This document shows positions 35,693-47,000 of a stretch of 64,000 nt of DNA, one piece after another. The notes beneath the pieces were generated by a model. The model saw nothing but the letters and a program-made list of their open reading frames with translations, searched no databases and was not told the DNA's origin. A program made the translations under genes and the position numbers. Source of the stretch: Mucilaginibacter rubeus (GTDB taxonomy: Bacteria > Bacteroidota > Bacteroidia > Sphingobacteriales > Sphingobacteriaceae); NCBI RefSeq assembly GCF_014643835.1, contig NZ_BMKD01000004.1:124001-188000 (forward strand). The letters run 5' to 3'. Positions within the stretch are counted from its first letter, which is position 1; each line of letters opens with the position of its first letter.

Positions 35693-38092
35693 CTATTTCT
35701 TCTTCTTGATGAAGTCAAAAAAGCCCTTTTTTGAGTTTCCCTGATCTATATAATCACCATAGCCATAACCGTAACCATAGCCGTACCCGTAGCCGTACCC
35801 GTAACCATAGTACCCGCCTTTCTTAGTCTCGATATCATTAATGACCAAATAAGCTTTTTTCATTTTATTTGATACAACAAGATCATTTATAAGACCTAAT
35901 TGAGCTTTTAAAGTATAACGCTGCCGTACTATATACAAAGTGAGGTCGGCATATTTCTCAATTAACAATGCATCAGAAACCAAACCTACTGGGGCGCTAT
36001 CTATAATTATATAATCAAATTTTTTCTTTAATTCTTCAATCATAGTACCAAGCTTGGCGCTGAGTAGTAATTCGGACGGGTTTGGAGGAATGGCGCCTGA
36101 ACTAATGATGAAACAATCTTCGCTAAACCATGTAGGTTTAATAATTGCGTCAACTTCAACCGTGTTTGATATAGCGTAATTCGTAAACCCGTAGCTATTA
36201 TCAATCCCTATGTTTTGAGACAGCTTTGGTTTACGTAAATCCAACTCTATAAAAACAACCTTTTTGCCACTCAGAGCCAATACACTACCCAGGTTCAATG
36301 ATATAAATGACTTCCCTTCACCACTCATGCTTGATGTTACCATTATTACCTGTGGTTTGTCAGCATTTAATAGAAACTGAGAATTTGTTCTCAATCCTCT
36401 AAACTGTTCGGAAATGATAGATCTTGATTTATTGGTAACCACTAACGATTGTTCTTCGTCATTGTGGCTAATTTCTCCAACAACCGGTATTTTAGTATGT
36501 TCCTCAACGTCATATTTGGAAATAATTTTGACGTTCAACATTTCTCTTATCCCCAGAAAAACTAACGGACAAACAAAGCCCATTATTAAACACAATACAA
36601 AAACCAGTGATATTTTTGATTTATCAGGCTCATAGCTGCTTTTAGCCGGGTCTACTACCCTTGCTGTTGAAATGGTTGATGTTTTAGATATTGCTGTTTC
36701 TTCCCGTTTTTGCAATAAGTAAACATACAGGTCCTGCTTAACTGTTTGCTGTCTTGTATAATCTAAGAATATTCTTGCCTGGGCGGGCACATTTTCTATT
36801 TTATTTAAAGAACTATTGCTTTGATTTTGGAGATTGGCTCTGCTTACGGTTAACCCTTTTAAGTACGAATTGATATTTTTCAGTACGATAAGGCGTAGGC
36901 TCTCAATTTGACTATCAAGAGCTTGTATATAAGGGTTTTTTTCGGTGCTTGCCAAACTTTGGCGATCACGATCAAGCAACAATTCATTATAGCGCCCTAC
37001 AACATCAGAGATAGTTTGATTATCAGATCCTAACGCTGTAACAGGGATAACCTTTTTGTTATTTGGATTATTCAGAAACTTCAACAAATCCTGAACTACC
37101 GAAATTTGTACATCAAGTGCACTGATCTGTTTTTGGAAATCGCTTGCAGATCCTATCAAAGCTTTTGATTGTTCATCAACATCGGCAATCTTATTTGTTT
37201 TTCGGAATTGCTCAAAACTCTGTTCTACTCCTTGCAATTGCTTGCCTACCAATTCTAACCGTTCGTCAATAAATGTAAGGGTACTATCAGCAATCTGAAC
37301 TTTATTATCCCTGTTGGCTTTCAGATAAATCTCCATCATCTTATTCAAGATGGCCTCACCCTTTTTTGAATTGGGATAATCTAAAGATAGATTGATCGTA
37401 GTGGTCGTTTTACTGGACAAACTTACCTGTACACCTTTAGATAGAGCTTCAACAGAAGATTCGACAGACGCAATATCCACAACGTAACCGATCTTGTCTA
37501 CCGGGTTTCCTGTCGGATTGAAAACAATATCATATTGCGGTAAACTTACTTTCTGACCATACTTAGCATTTATATCAATATCTTCAACGCTGTTGTGTAT
37601 ATGTATCAAATCATTTTTAACTGTTACATTATACCTTCTGAGATCAATAGAATCGCGTTTATTGGTAACATCAATCGTGAAAGGAGCTTCGTCAAAAAGC
37701 TCGGTTTTCTTAATTCTCCCATTTAATCTAATTACAACGTTTAAATTCAACGCCTTTACTACGTTGCTTACGATGTGCCTTGAGTTCAATATCTGAACTT
37801 CATTTTCGGCGTTATTAGGGATACCGAATAAAGATGATATATCAGTTAAATTACTTAAGCCGCCTGCCGCAGAACCGCCTCCCCCTGTTTTATCTTCGGG
37901 CTCAACTATCATTAAAGCATTAACTTTATAATTAGGAGTGGCATATCTTTTGTAAACTAATCCCACAGCTCCAAACACCACTATACAAATCAAAAACAGC
38001 GGCCAGTTTGTGATAACCCTTGCAATGTATTTCTTATAATCAATACCTACTTCTTCCTGAGGTTTTTCAAGACTTTGGTTATTTAAATTCAT
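35693..38092 (-). CDS. wzc: Wzc/GumC-type chain-length regulator and tyrosine autokinase
   Basis: 799 residues. N-terminal Wzz domain with first helix WPLFLICIVVFGAVGLVY (about 34-51), a long periplasmic coiled-coil part, second helix near LVFVLCLIMGFVCPLVFLGI (about 500-520), then a bacterial tyrosine-kinase domain with Walker A SMSGEGKSFIS (Lys594), Walker A' VVFIELDLRKPKLS and Walker B DYIIIDSAPVGLVSD. The C-terminus carries eight Gly-Tyr pairs in a row (about 758-779) before a Lys-rich end, a likely autophosphorylation cluster. Works with Wza just upstream to control polymer length and export. Confidence 0.94.
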   Translation of the reverse strand: MNLNNQSLEKPQEEVGIDYKKYIARVITNWPLFLICIVVFGAVGLVYKRYATPNYKVNALMIVEPEDKTGGGGSAAGGLSNLTDISSLFGIPNNAENEVQILNSRHIVSNVVKALNLNVVIRLNGRIKKTELFDEAPFTIDVTNKRDSIDLRRYNVTVKNDLIHIHNSVEDIDINAKYGQKVSLPQYDIVFNPTGNPVDKIGYVVDIASVESSVEALSKGVQVSLSSKTTTTINLSLDYPNSKKGEAILNKMMEIYLKANRDNKVQIADSTLTFIDERLELVGKQLQGVEQSFEQFRKTNKIADVDEQSKALIGSASDFQKQISALDVQISVVQDLLKFLNNPNNKKVIPVTALGSDNQTISDVVGRYNELLLDRDRQSLASTEKNPYIQALDSQIESLRLIVLKNINSYLKGLTVSRANLQNQSNSSLNKIENVPAQARIFLDYTRQQTVKQDLYVYLLQKREETAISKTSTISTARVVDPAKSSYEPDKSKISLVFVLCLIMGFVCPLVFLGIREMLNVKIISKYDVEEHTKIPVVGEISHNDEEQSLVVTNKSRSIISEQFRGLRTNSQFLLNADKPQVIMVTSSMSGEGKSFISLNLGSVLALSGKKVVFIELDLRKPKLSQNIGIDNSYGFTNYAISNTVEVDAIIKPTWFSEDCFIISSGAIPPNPSELLLSAKLGTMIEELKKKFDYIIIDSAPVGLVSDALLIEKYADLTLYIVRQRYTLKAQLGLINDLVVSNKMKKAYLVINDIETKKGGYYGYGYGYGYGYGYGYGYGDYIDQGNSKKGFFDFIKKKK
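35755..35819 (-). repeat. Six-base (GGN TAY) repeat coding a Gly-Tyr tail
   Basis: Eight tandem GGN-TAY hexamers with synonymous third-base changes encode the Tyr-rich end of Wzc. Such hexamer arrays can gain or lose units in frame, which would change the number of phosphorylatable tyrosines. Confidence 0.85.
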
Positions 38093-38101
38093 TCCTGAAT
38101 A

Positions 38102-38923
38102 TTATTTTCTTGTAAATAAAACGATTAGTACTGACAGTAAGGACCCAACTAAGGTGTAATATCTTGCTTGTGAAGCATCGGTTGTTGAAACTTTACCTGG
38201 TCCGGGTTCTACATAAATTATGTCATTTTGATGCAGATAAAAGTAAGGAGAACTCATTATGTCGCTTTTTTTCAGATTAAAACGATATGGAGTTTTAGTA
38301 CCATCTTTATTTTCACGTATTAATAATACGTTATCCCTTTTTGCGAAAATTGTTAAATCACCTGCCAAAGCGATAGCGTCGAGCACACTTACCTTTTCAT
38401 TTGGTAAAACATACATTCCTGGTTTGAGTACTTCCCCAGTTACACTTACTTTGAAATTTGCATAACGCACTATTACTGTTGGCTCTTTGTAATATTTTAT
38501 GGCCTCCGCCTTTATTACTTCAGTAGCTTCAGATGTAGTATAGCCGGCAACTTTGATTTTTCCGAGTATTGGAATGGTAATAAAACCATCTTTATCAACT
38601 AAAATACCTAACGATGGTTGCTGACTAACACTCGACAAACTTGTAGGATTTAATGAGGTGCCTGTACTTGGAAACGGAAGATTGCCAACATTAATAGCTG
38701 CAGTATTTTGAGGATCGATAGTCTGCACAACAATTGTTAGGATATCATCGGGTTGAATTACCGGAGGTTGATAATCTGCTTTAGAGATCGTTTTCATCTG
38801 ACCGGAGTCAGCAAGATCTTGAAAATATTTTACCTTTTTGGCCGAATTGCAAGAAAGCAGCCCTGCAGAAATGAATAAAATGAACAGAACTAAAAATGAA
38901 TTTACAATATGGGATTTTCTCAT
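38102..38923 (-). CDS. wza: Wza-like polysaccharide export lipoprotein
   Basis: 273 residues: lipoprotein signal with the lipobox LLSC (Cys near residue 25), then the polysaccharide export domain (YQPPVIQPDDILTIVVQTID), an SLBB domain (VSVTGEVLKPGMYVLPNEK) and a C-terminal hydrophobic helix followed by a short basic end (LFTRK), as in Bacteroidota Wza. Forms the outer-membrane pore for the polymer. First gene of the long minus-strand locus; wzc follows after 9 bases. Confidence 0.93.
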   Translation of the reverse strand: MRKSHIVNSFLVLFILFISAGLLSCNSAKKVKYFQDLADSGQMKTISKADYQPPVIQPDDILTIVVQTIDPQNTAAINVGNLPFPSTGTSLNPTSLSSVSQQPSLGILVDKDGFITIPILGKIKVAGYTTSEATEVIKAEAIKYYKEPTVIVRYANFKVSVTGEVLKPGMYVLPNEKVSVLDAIALAGDLTIFAKRDNVLLIRENKDGTKTPYRFNLKKSDIMSSPYFYLHQNDIIYVEPGPGKVSTTDASQARYYTLVGSLLSVLIVLFTRK

Positions 38924-38969
38924 AGAACTTAGGAATTCATGTCTTTATAGGTGTAAGTTGTAAAACGTT

Positions 38970-38999
38970 GCAATATATACACTTTTTTCTCAAAAACAA
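38970..38999 (-). promoter_or_regulatory. Possible promoter of the wza operon
   Basis: On the minus strand TTG, 19 bases, TATATTGC; a weak match to the TTTG-N19-TAnnTTTG pattern, about 47 bases before the wza ATG. It would drive the whole polysaccharide operon. Low confidence because the -7 box is imperfect. Confidence 0.3.
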
Positions 39000-39083
39000 C
39001 ACATTATTATTAAATTTTTCACAAACAAGGCATAAGCATAACTTTTCCTTAACCAAAATGGCATTTTAATATAATATTATCAA

Positions 39084-39395
39084 TTATGCTTGCCCCATTG
39101 TACCGCCAAAATTCATAGGGAAACCTGGATGATCAGGCTGTACTTTGATGCGGCCGTTAATGGCTTCATACTTTTCAATGTTATCTTCCAGGGCCGAAAG
39201 AAGGCGTTTGGCATGCTCGGGGGTTAATATGATCCGCGATTTTACCCTGGCTTTGGGTACGCCTGGCATTACCCGGATAAAATCCAATACAAACTCAGAG
39301 TTTGAATGAGTAATGATAGCCAGGTTTGAGTAGATACCTTCTGCAATTTCTTCTGAAAGCTCAATGTTGAGCTGATTTTCATTTTGTTCTTCCAT
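39084..39395 (-). CDS. DUF3467 protein
   Basis: 103 residues from the ATG at 39395 (MEEQNENQLNIELSEEIAEG). The frame is open further upstream but that part lacks family similarity. The middle segment SNLAIITHSNSEFVLDFIRV and the later RIILTPEHAKRLLSALEDNI fit DUF3467, a small protein family common in Bacteroidota, with unknown function. It lies downstream of rpoC, past the operon terminator, an arrangement I recall from other Bacteroidota genomes. Confidence 0.75.
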   Translation of the reverse strand: MEEQNENQLNIELSEEIAEGIYSNLAIITHSNSEFVLDFIRVMPGVPKARVKSRIILTPEHAKRLLSALEDNIEKYEAINGRIKVQPDHPGFPMNFGGTMGQA

Positions 39396-39562
39396 GCTAC
39401 TAAAATAACAAAAAGACGTTCTCCATAAACAGCCTTTTTTTGAGGTGATTATTGAGCCTTGTTTTACTTTCGATAACATGGATCAACCCCATTGTGACCT
39501 TGCGCAAGGTCGAACGTAGAACAGAGATGTTTTACCTTTGTTTTAACAATTTTAAAAAAAGT

Positions 39563-39594
39563 TATAAAAAAAGCCTCCCGGAAACCGGGAGGCT
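39563..39594 (-). terminator. Terminator of the rpoBC operon
   Basis: GC-rich stem AGCCTCCCGG (39572-39581) with CCGGGAGGCT (39585-39594) around an AAA loop; on the minus strand it is followed by a run of seven T. It begins 27 bases after the rpoC stop. Confidence 0.9.
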
Positions 39595-39620
39595 CAATAA
39601 AATATTTAAACAGTTGAAAA

Positions 39621-42600
39621 TTAAGCTTCCAACTCTTCTGCTTTCGAAGCCATCAGGCGGTCAAATTCTTCCTGTGAGCCTACACGGATATTTTCATACT
39701 CGCGTAAACCGGTACCTGAAGGTATTAAGTGACCTACGATAACGTTTTCTTTCAGGCCAAGCATATTGTCTTTTTTACCTGCGATAGCTGCTTCGTTCAG
39801 TACTTTGGTAGTTTCCTGGAACGACGCTGCCGAGATAAACGACTTCGTACCTAACGATGCCCTGGTGATACCTTGCAGTATCGGACTTGACGTTGCAGGG
39901 ATTGCGTCACGTACCTCAACCAATTTAAGGTCGCGGCGTTTCAATACTGAGTTTTCATCGCGTAAGCGGCGTAATGAAACTATCTGCCCAGCTTTCAATG
40001 TAGTTGAATCGCCTGGGTCAACAACAACTTTCTTGTCATAAATCTCGTCGTTCTCGTTCATAAAATCCCAGCCGTCAACAGCTTCACGTTCTAAGAAACG
40101 GGTATCGCCCGCGTCTTCGATCTGAACTTTCTGCATCATCTGGTGAACGATAACCTCAAAGTGCTTATCATTGATCTTCACACCCTGTAAGCGGTAAACT
40201 TCCTGGATACCGTTAACAAGGTACTCTTGTACTGCGGCAGGGCCTTTGATAGCAAGGATGTCTGAAGGTGAAATTGAGCCGTCAGACAATGGCATACCGG
40301 CTTTAACAAAGTCATTATCCTGTACAAGGATGTGTTTTGAAAGCGGTACAAGGTATTTTTTAATCTGGCCATCCTTCGACTCGATGGTGATTTCGCGATT
40401 ACCACGTTTAACACCACCTAAAGTTACCACACCATCAATTTCAGTCACTACAGCAGGGTTTGAAGGGTTACGTGCTTCAAATAACTCGGTTACACGTGGT
40501 AAACCACCTGTAATATCTCGTGTTTTACCGGTTGAACGTGGGATTTTAGCAATAACCTGACCAGTTTGTAACCTGTCGCCTTCATCAACAGCGATGTGTG
40601 CACCTACCGGAATGTTGTATCCTTTAATGATGTTACCTTTATTATCTGTGATCTGGATAGCCGGGTTTTTAGTTTTATCCCTGGTATCGATGATCACTTT
40701 TTCGCGGTGACCGGTTTGCTCGTCACTTTCTTCCCGGAAAGTGATGCCTTCCAATACAGCATCAAACTGAGCAATACCCGCAAATTCAGAGATAATTACC
40801 GCGTTGTACGGATCCCATGAACAGATACGGTCGCCTTTGGTAATCTTGCTGCCATCTTTTACATACAGGTATGAACCGTATGGAATATTATTAGTAACAA
40901 TTACTTTATTGCTTCCTGCTTCGATAATACGGAACTCGCCCGAACGGCCTAATACCACATCAACAGCGCCGTCTTCGGCAGTTTCATAAGTAACGGTACG
41001 TACGTTCTCAAACTCGATGATACCATCAAACTTAGCGTTGATCTGAGATTCAGCAGCGATGTTTGACGCGGTACCACCCACGTGGAATGTACGAAGTGTT
41101 AACTGTGTACCCGGCTCACCGATTGACTGTGCAGCAATTACACCAACAGCCTCGCCTTTTTGCACGCGTTTACCGCTTGCAAGGTTACGGCCGTAGCACA
41201 ATGCACATACACCACGTTTACTTTCGCAGGTTAATACCGAACGGATCTCGATACCTTCTAACGGTGAATTCTCGATCTTTTTGGCAACCTCTTCGGTAAT
41301 GTCCTGACCAGCCACTGCTAACAGTTCGTTAGTAATAGGGTCATGAACATCATGTAAAGTGGTACGACCTAAAATACGGTCATATAAAGGCTCAACAATG
41401 TCCTCGTTATCTTTCAGTGCAGTTGTGTAGATACCTCTTAAAGTACCGCAATCAACCTCACCAACAATCATATCCTGGGCAACGTCATGCAACCTACGTG
41501 TTAAGTAACCAGCATCCGCTGTTTTCAACGCCGTATCCGCCAAACCTTTACGGGCACCGTGGGTAGAGATGAAGTACTCCAATACCGACAAACCTTCTTT
41601 AAAGTTTGAAAGGATCGGGTTTTCGATGATCTCACCACCTGAACCTGATTTTTGAGGTTTAGCCATCAAACCACGCATACCTGCAAGCTGACGGATCTGC
41701 TCTTTAGAACCACGGGCACCTGAGTCAAGCATCATGTAAACAGAGTTGAAGCCCTGGTTATCGTTGCTCAGGATGTCCATCACGTTAGCAGTTAAGCGGT
41801 TGTTGATACGTGTCCAGATATCGATGATCTGGTTGTAGCGCTCGTTGTTGGTAATGAAACCCATGTTATAGTTGTTCATCACCTCATCAACCTGTTTAGA
41901 AGCAGTATCAATCAGGGTTACTTTTTCTGCAGGGATATTGATATCCTTCAGGTTAAATGATAAACCACCCTGGAACGCCATTTTAAATCCTAATTCCTTA
42001 ATATCGTCAAGGAACTGGGCAGCACGCGCCATACCGGTGATTTTTACTACTTCACCAATGATATCACGAAGTGATTTTTTGGTAAGCAGTTCATTGATAT
42101 AACCTACCTCGGTTGGTACATGCTGGTTAAACAACACACGACCTACAGTGGTATCAATAATTTTGTTTACGATTTTGCCATCGCGCTCTTTAACTAAAGC
42201 TTTAACTTTAATAAACGCATGCAGATCAAGTTTTTTCTCGTTATAAGCGATAATTACTTCTTCTGCAGAGTAAAAAGTTAAACCTTGTCCTTTAACCACA
42301 CGTGTTTCATCAGTTTTACGGCCTTTGGTTATGTAGTACAAACCAAGCACCATGTCCTGAGATGGTACAGTAATAGGCGTACCATTAGCAGGGTTAAGGA
42401 TGTTGTGCGAAGCAAGCATCAGGATTTGGGCTTCCAAAATTGCCGCGTTACCAAGTGGTACGTGAACGGCCATCTGGTCACCGTCAAAATCCGCGTTGAA
42501 TGCTGTACAGGTTAATGGGTGCAATTGGATCGCTTTACCTTCAACCAGTTTTGGCTGGAACGACTGGATACCTAACCTGTGCAACGTAGGCGCACGGTTT

Positions 42601-43910
42601 AGTAATACAGGGTGTCCCTTCAATACGTTTTCCAAAATATCCCAAACTAATGGGTCTTTACGGTCAACAATTTTTTTGGCAGATTTTACTGTTTTAACCA
42701 CACCACGCTCAATCATTTTACGGATGATAAATGGTTTAAACAGCTCGGCAGCCATATCTTTTGGTAAACCGCACTCGTGTAATTTAAGGTTAGGACCTAC
42801 AACAATTACCGAACGGGCAGAGTAATCCACACGTTTACCTAATAAGTTCTGACGGAAACGGCCTTGCTTACCTTTCAGGATGTCTGAAAGTGATTTCAAA
42901 GCACGGTTACCTTCAGTTTTTACCGCGTTAACTTTACGTGAGTTATCGAATAACGAATCCACAGCTTCCTGCAACATACGTTTTTCGTTACGTAAAATCA
43001 CCTCTGGTGCTTTAATCTCAATCAAACGTTTTAAACGATTGTTACGGATAATAACACGACGGTAAAGGTCGTTCAAATCTGAAGTAGCGAAACGGCCACC
43101 TTCCAGTGGTACCAACGGACGCAACTCAGGCGGGATAACCGGAACAATCTTAACAATCATCCACTCAGGGTTATTCTCGATCCTGGTTTTTGCATCACGG
43201 AAAGCTTCAACAACCTGTAAACGTTTTAAGGCTTCGTTTTTACGTTGCTGAGAAGTTTCGTTTGCTGCCTGGTGACGCAAGCTGAATGATAATTCGTCAA
43301 GGTCGAGGCGTTTTAATAACTCTTCCAAAGCCTCGGCACCCATTTTGGCAACAAATTTCTGAGGATCTTTATCGTCAAGGTACTGGTTTTCTTTTGGAAG
43401 GGTATCCAATACGTCAAGGTATTCTTCTTCAGTAAGGAAATCCATTTTGTTGATTCCGTCTGCTTCTTTAATACCCGGTTGGATAACTACGTAACGCTCG
43501 TAGTATATAATAAGGTCGAGCCTTTTTGTAGGCAAGCCTAATAAATAACCAATTTTGTTTGGCAATGAGCGGAAGTACCAGATGTGTGCAACAGGCACCA
43601 CCAGGTTGATGTGGCCCATACGCTCACGACGTACTTTCTTTTCGGTTACTTCAACACCGCAACGGTCGCACACGATACCTTTGTAACGGATACGTTTGTA
43701 TTTACCGCAATGGCACTCATAATCCTTAACCGGACCAAAAATACGCTCGCAGAACAAACCATCACGCTCGGGTTTGTAAGTACGGTAGTTAATGGTTTCC
43801 GGCTTTAAAACTTCACCGCTTGAACGCTCAAGGATAGACTCTGGAGAGGCTAAACTGATGGTAATGGTGGTAAAGTTACTTTTGATTTTATTATCCTTTT
43901 TGTAAGACAT
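39621..43910 (-). CDS. rpoC: RNA polymerase subunit beta'
   Basis: 1429 residues, the usual Bacteroidota length. N-terminal zinc ribbon [20 protein letters not shown], the catalytic [15 protein letters not shown] motif with three Asp that hold Mg2+, [13 protein letters not shown], and the second zinc site [13 protein letters not shown]. Catalyses RNA synthesis with RpoB. Separated from rpoB by a 145-base spacer filled by a hairpin-forming word repeat. Confidence 0.98.
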   Translation of the reverse strand: MSYKKDNKIKSNFTTITISLASPESILERSSGEVLKPETINYRTYKPERDGLFCERIFGPVKDYECHCGKYKRIRYKGIVCDRCGVEVTEKKVRRERMGHINLVVPVAHIWYFRSLPNKIGYLLGLPTKRLDLIIYYERYVVIQPGIKEADGINKMDFLTEEEYLDVLDTLPKENQYLDDKDPQKFVAKMGAEALEELLKRLDLDELSFSLRHQAANETSQQRKNEALKRLQVVEAFRDAKTRIENNPEWMIVKIVPVIPPELRPLVPLEGGRFATSDLNDLYRRVIIRNNRLKRLIEIKAPEVILRNEKRMLQEAVDSLFDNSRKVNAVKTEGNRALKSLSDILKGKQGRFRQNLLGKRVDYSARSVIVVGPNLKLHECGLPKDMAAELFKPFIIRKMIERGVVKTVKSAKKIVDRKDPLVWDILENVLKGHPVLLNRAPTLHRLGIQSFQPKLVEGKAIQLHPLTCTAFNADFDGDQMAVHVPLGNAAILEAQILMLASHNILNPANGTPITVPSQDMVLGLYYITKGRKTDETRVVKGQGLTFYSAEEVIIAYNEKKLDLHAFIKVKALVKERDGKIVNKIIDTTVGRVLFNQHVPTEVGYINELLTKKSLRDIIGEVVKITGMARAAQFLDDIKELGFKMAFQGGLSFNLKDINIPAEKVTLIDTASKQVDEVMNNYNMGFITNNERYNQIIDIWTRINNRLTANVMDILSNDNQGFNSVYMMLDSGARGSKEQIRQLAGMRGLMAKPQKSGSGGEIIENPILSNFKEGLSVLEYFISTHGARKGLADTALKTADAGYLTRRLHDVAQDMIVGEVDCGTLRGIYTTALKDNEDIVEPLYDRILGRTTLHDVHDPITNELLAVAGQDITEEVAKKIENSPLEGIEIRSVLTCESKRGVCALCYGRNLASGKRVQKGEAVGVIAAQSIGEPGTQLTLRTFHVGGTASNIAAESQINAKFDGIIEFENVRTVTYETAEDGAVDVVLGRSGEFRIIEAGSNKVIVTNNIPYGSYLYVKDGSKITKGDRICSWDPYNAVIISEFAGIAQFDAVLEGITFREESDEQTGHREKVIIDTRDKTKNPAIQITDNKGNIIKGYNIPVGAHIAVDEGDRLQTGQVIAKIPRSTGKTRDITGGLPRVTELFEARNPSNPAVVTEIDGVVTLGGVKRGNREITIESKDGQIKKYLVPLSKHILVQDNDFVKAGMPLSDGSISPSDILAIKGPAAVQEYLVNGIQEVYRLQGVKINDKHFEVIVHQMMQKVQIEDAGDTRFLEREAVDGWDFMNENDEIYDKKVVVDPGDSTTLKAGQIVSLRRLRDENSVLKRRDLKLVEVRDAIPATSSPILQGITRASLGTKSFISAASFQETTKVLNEAAIAGKKDNMLGLKENVIVGHLIPSGTGLREYENIRVGSQEEFDRLMASKAEELEA

Positions 43911-43926
43911 ATCTCTTTTTTTGTAG

Positions 43927-44055
43927 GTTAAAGGTGAAAGGCGAAGGGCGAAAGGTTTTCCTTTTCTGCCGATTCCTTCTCCTGTTATCTAATGACTTTT
44001 AAAGGGTGAAAGGTAAGGGACATAATCTTTTACCTTTCACCTTTATCCTTTTACC
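43927..44055. repeat. AAAGGTG-type word-repeat palindrome between rpoB and rpoC
   Basis: Left arm (43928-43960) reads like AAAGGTGAAAGGCGAAGGGCG; the centre holds AAAGGGTGAAAGGTAAGGG; the right arm (about 44026-44056) is the complementary CTTTTACCTTTCACCTTT. It abuts the rpoB stop codon. Same design as the GAGAT-type elements, different word. May modulate the rpoB:rpoC ratio or mRNA cleavage; unproven. Confidence 0.65.
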
Positions 44056-47000
44056 TTATTCTAAGGTGATATCCAAACCTAAGCCGCGTAACTCGTGAAC
44101 CAATACATTGAATGATTCAGGAACTGATGGCGTTGGCAGGTTTTCACCTTTAACAATAGCCTCATATGTTTTGGCGCGGCCGATAACATCATCCGATTTA
44201 ACGGTTAATATCTCCTGCAGGATGTTTGATGCACCAAATGCTTCCAGTGCCCAAACCTCCATCTCACCAAAACGCTGGCCACCGAATTGTGCTTTACCGC
44301 CCAATGGTTGCTGAGTGATCAATGAGTACGGACCGATTGAACGGGCGTGCATCTTATCATCAACCATGTGACCTAATTTCAGCATGTAGATAATACCTAC
44401 AGTAGTTTGCTGATCAAAACGATCACCTGTTAAACCATTGTATAAGTAAGTACGGCCTGATTCTGGTAAGTTGGCTTTCTTAATCCACTCTTCCACTTCT
44501 TCATGGCTTGCACCGTCGAAGATTGGAGTAGCAAATTTAACACCAAGCTCTTTACCGGCCCAGCCTAATACGGTTTCATAGATCTGGCCCAAGTTCATAC
44601 GTGAAGGTACACCCAGTGGGTTCAACACAATATCAACCGGTGTTCCGTCTTCAAGGAAAGGCATGTCTTCGTCACGTACAATACGTGCAACGATACCTTT
44701 GTTACCGTGACGACCCGCCATTTTATCACCTACTTTAAGCTTACGCTTTTTAGCGATATAAACTTTAGCCATTTGCACGATGCCTGATGGAAGCTCATCA
44801 CCCACACTGATAGCGAATTTATCACGACGGTAAGCACCCAACTCTTCATTGTACTTAATGTTGAAGTTATGAAGAAGGATCTTGATCTGATCGTTTTTAT
44901 CGTCATCAGTAGTCCATTTAGTTGGGTTAATGTTATCGTAATTAAGCTCAACTAATATTTTTTGGGTGAATTTAACACCTTTAGGAACCTGTAACTCTTT
45001 ATAAACGTTATAAACACCTTGCGAAGTTTTACCGTTAACAATCTCAAATAACTTTTCGATCAAGGTATTTTTCAGATCTTTTACAGCTTTATCATGCTTG
45101 TTATCCAATTTCTCTAACTGTGCTTTTTCTTCAGCTTTTGAAGTTTTCTTAGCACGAGAGAACAATTTGGTATCAATAACAACACCGGCAATTGACGGCG
45201 GGGTTTTCAATGAAGCATCTTTAACGTCGCCGGCTTTATCACCGAAGATAGCGCGTAACAGTTTTTCTTCCGGTGATGGGTCTGACTCACCTTTAGGGGT
45301 GATCTTACCAATCAGGATGTCGCCTTCTTTAACCTCGGCACCTACACGGATGATACCGTCTTCGTCAAGGTCTTTAGTAGCTTCTTCTGATACGTTAGGG
45401 ATATCTGGTGTTAACTCTTCCTCACCACGTTTAGTATCACGAACTTCAAGCTCGAACTCTTCAACGTGGATTGAAGTAAAGATATCTTGTGAAACAACAC
45501 GCTCAGAGATTACAATCGCATCCTCAAAGTTATATCCCTGCCAAGGCATGAACGCTACTTTAAGGTTACGGCCCAATGCAAGCTCGCCATTCTGGGTAGC
45601 GTAACCTTCGCAAAGTACTTCACCTTTTTCAACCCTCTGGCCTTTTTTAACAATAGGCTTAAGGTTCATGGTGGTGCTTTGGTTGGTTTTCTTAAACTTG
45701 GTTAATCGGTAGCTTTTGCTATCTCCTTCAAACGAGATCAAACGATCAAGTTCGTTACGGTCATATTTAATACGGATTTCGTTAGCATCAACGTACTCAA
45801 CCACACCATCGCCTTCGGCGTTGATCAGGGTACGGGAGTCTTTTGCAACACGACCTTCCAAACCAGTACCAACAATTGGCGCTTCAGGGCGCAACAATGG
45901 TACGGCCTGGCGTTGCATGTTTGAACCCATCAATGCACGGTTGGCGTCATCATGCTCTAAGAACGGAATCAGCGAAGCCGCAATTGAAGTAATCTGGTTT
46001 GGAGCGATGTCCATCAAATCCAGACGCTCTGGCTCGATAACCGGGAAGTCACCTTCGAAACGTGCTTTTACACGTGGCAATTCAAACTCACCTTTGTCAT
46101 CATATACCGCGTTTGCCTGGCCAATGGTTTTACCGTCTTCATCTTCAGCAGATAAATAGATAACCGGCTCATCAACCATAACTTTACCGTCAACTACACG
46201 TTTGTACGGAGTTTCGATAAAGCCTAAGTTGTTGATCTTAGCGTGTACGCAAAGTGATGAAATCAAACCAATGTTCGGACCTTCGGGAGTTTCGATAGTA
46301 CACAACCTACCGTAGTGGGTATAGTGAACGTCACGAACCTCGAAGCCTGCACGCTCACGCGACAGACCGCCGGGGCCTAAGGCTGACAGACGACGCTTGT
46401 GCGTGATCTCTGCCAGTGGATTGGTTTGGTCCATGAACTGTGATAACTGGTTTGTTCCGAAGAACGAGTTGATCACAGATGATAATGTACGTGCGTTGAT
46501 CAGGTCGGTTGGTGTGAACACCTCGTTGTCACGGATGTTCATACGCTCACGAATGGTACGGGCCATACGTGCCAAACCTACGCCAAACTGAGCATAAAGC
46601 TGCTCACCAACGGTACGCACACGACGGTTTGACAAGTGATCGATATCATCCACCTCAGCTTTTGAGTTGATTAATTTGATCAGATATTTAACAATCGCGA
46701 TGATATCCTGCTTGGTTAAAACTTTAGTTTCTTCCGAAGTGCTCAGTTTCAATTTACGGTTGATGCGGTACCGGCCCACATCACCCAGGTCATATCTTTT
46801 ATCTGAAAAGAATAAACGATCGATGATACCACGAGCTGTTTCTTCATCAGGTGGTTCAGCGTTACGTAACTGGCGGTAGATATGTTCAACCGCTTCCTTC
46901 TCAGAGTTGGAAGTATCTTTCTGTAAGGTATTGTATATAATAGTATAATCACCGCTGGTTGAAGCGTCTTCCTTGTTAAGGATAATGGTTTTAACACCCG

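Noticed and set aside
35755-35819. Hexamer array considered as a CRISPR-like or intergenic repeat
   Set aside because: It lies in frame inside wzc and codes Gly-Tyr pairs; no spacers, and no cas genes in the window.
39533-39594. Plus-strand TACCTTTG followed by a hairpin, looking like a short RNA gene
   Set aside because: The hairpin is the rpoC terminator on the other strand and the implied RNA would be only about 50 bases; more likely chance.
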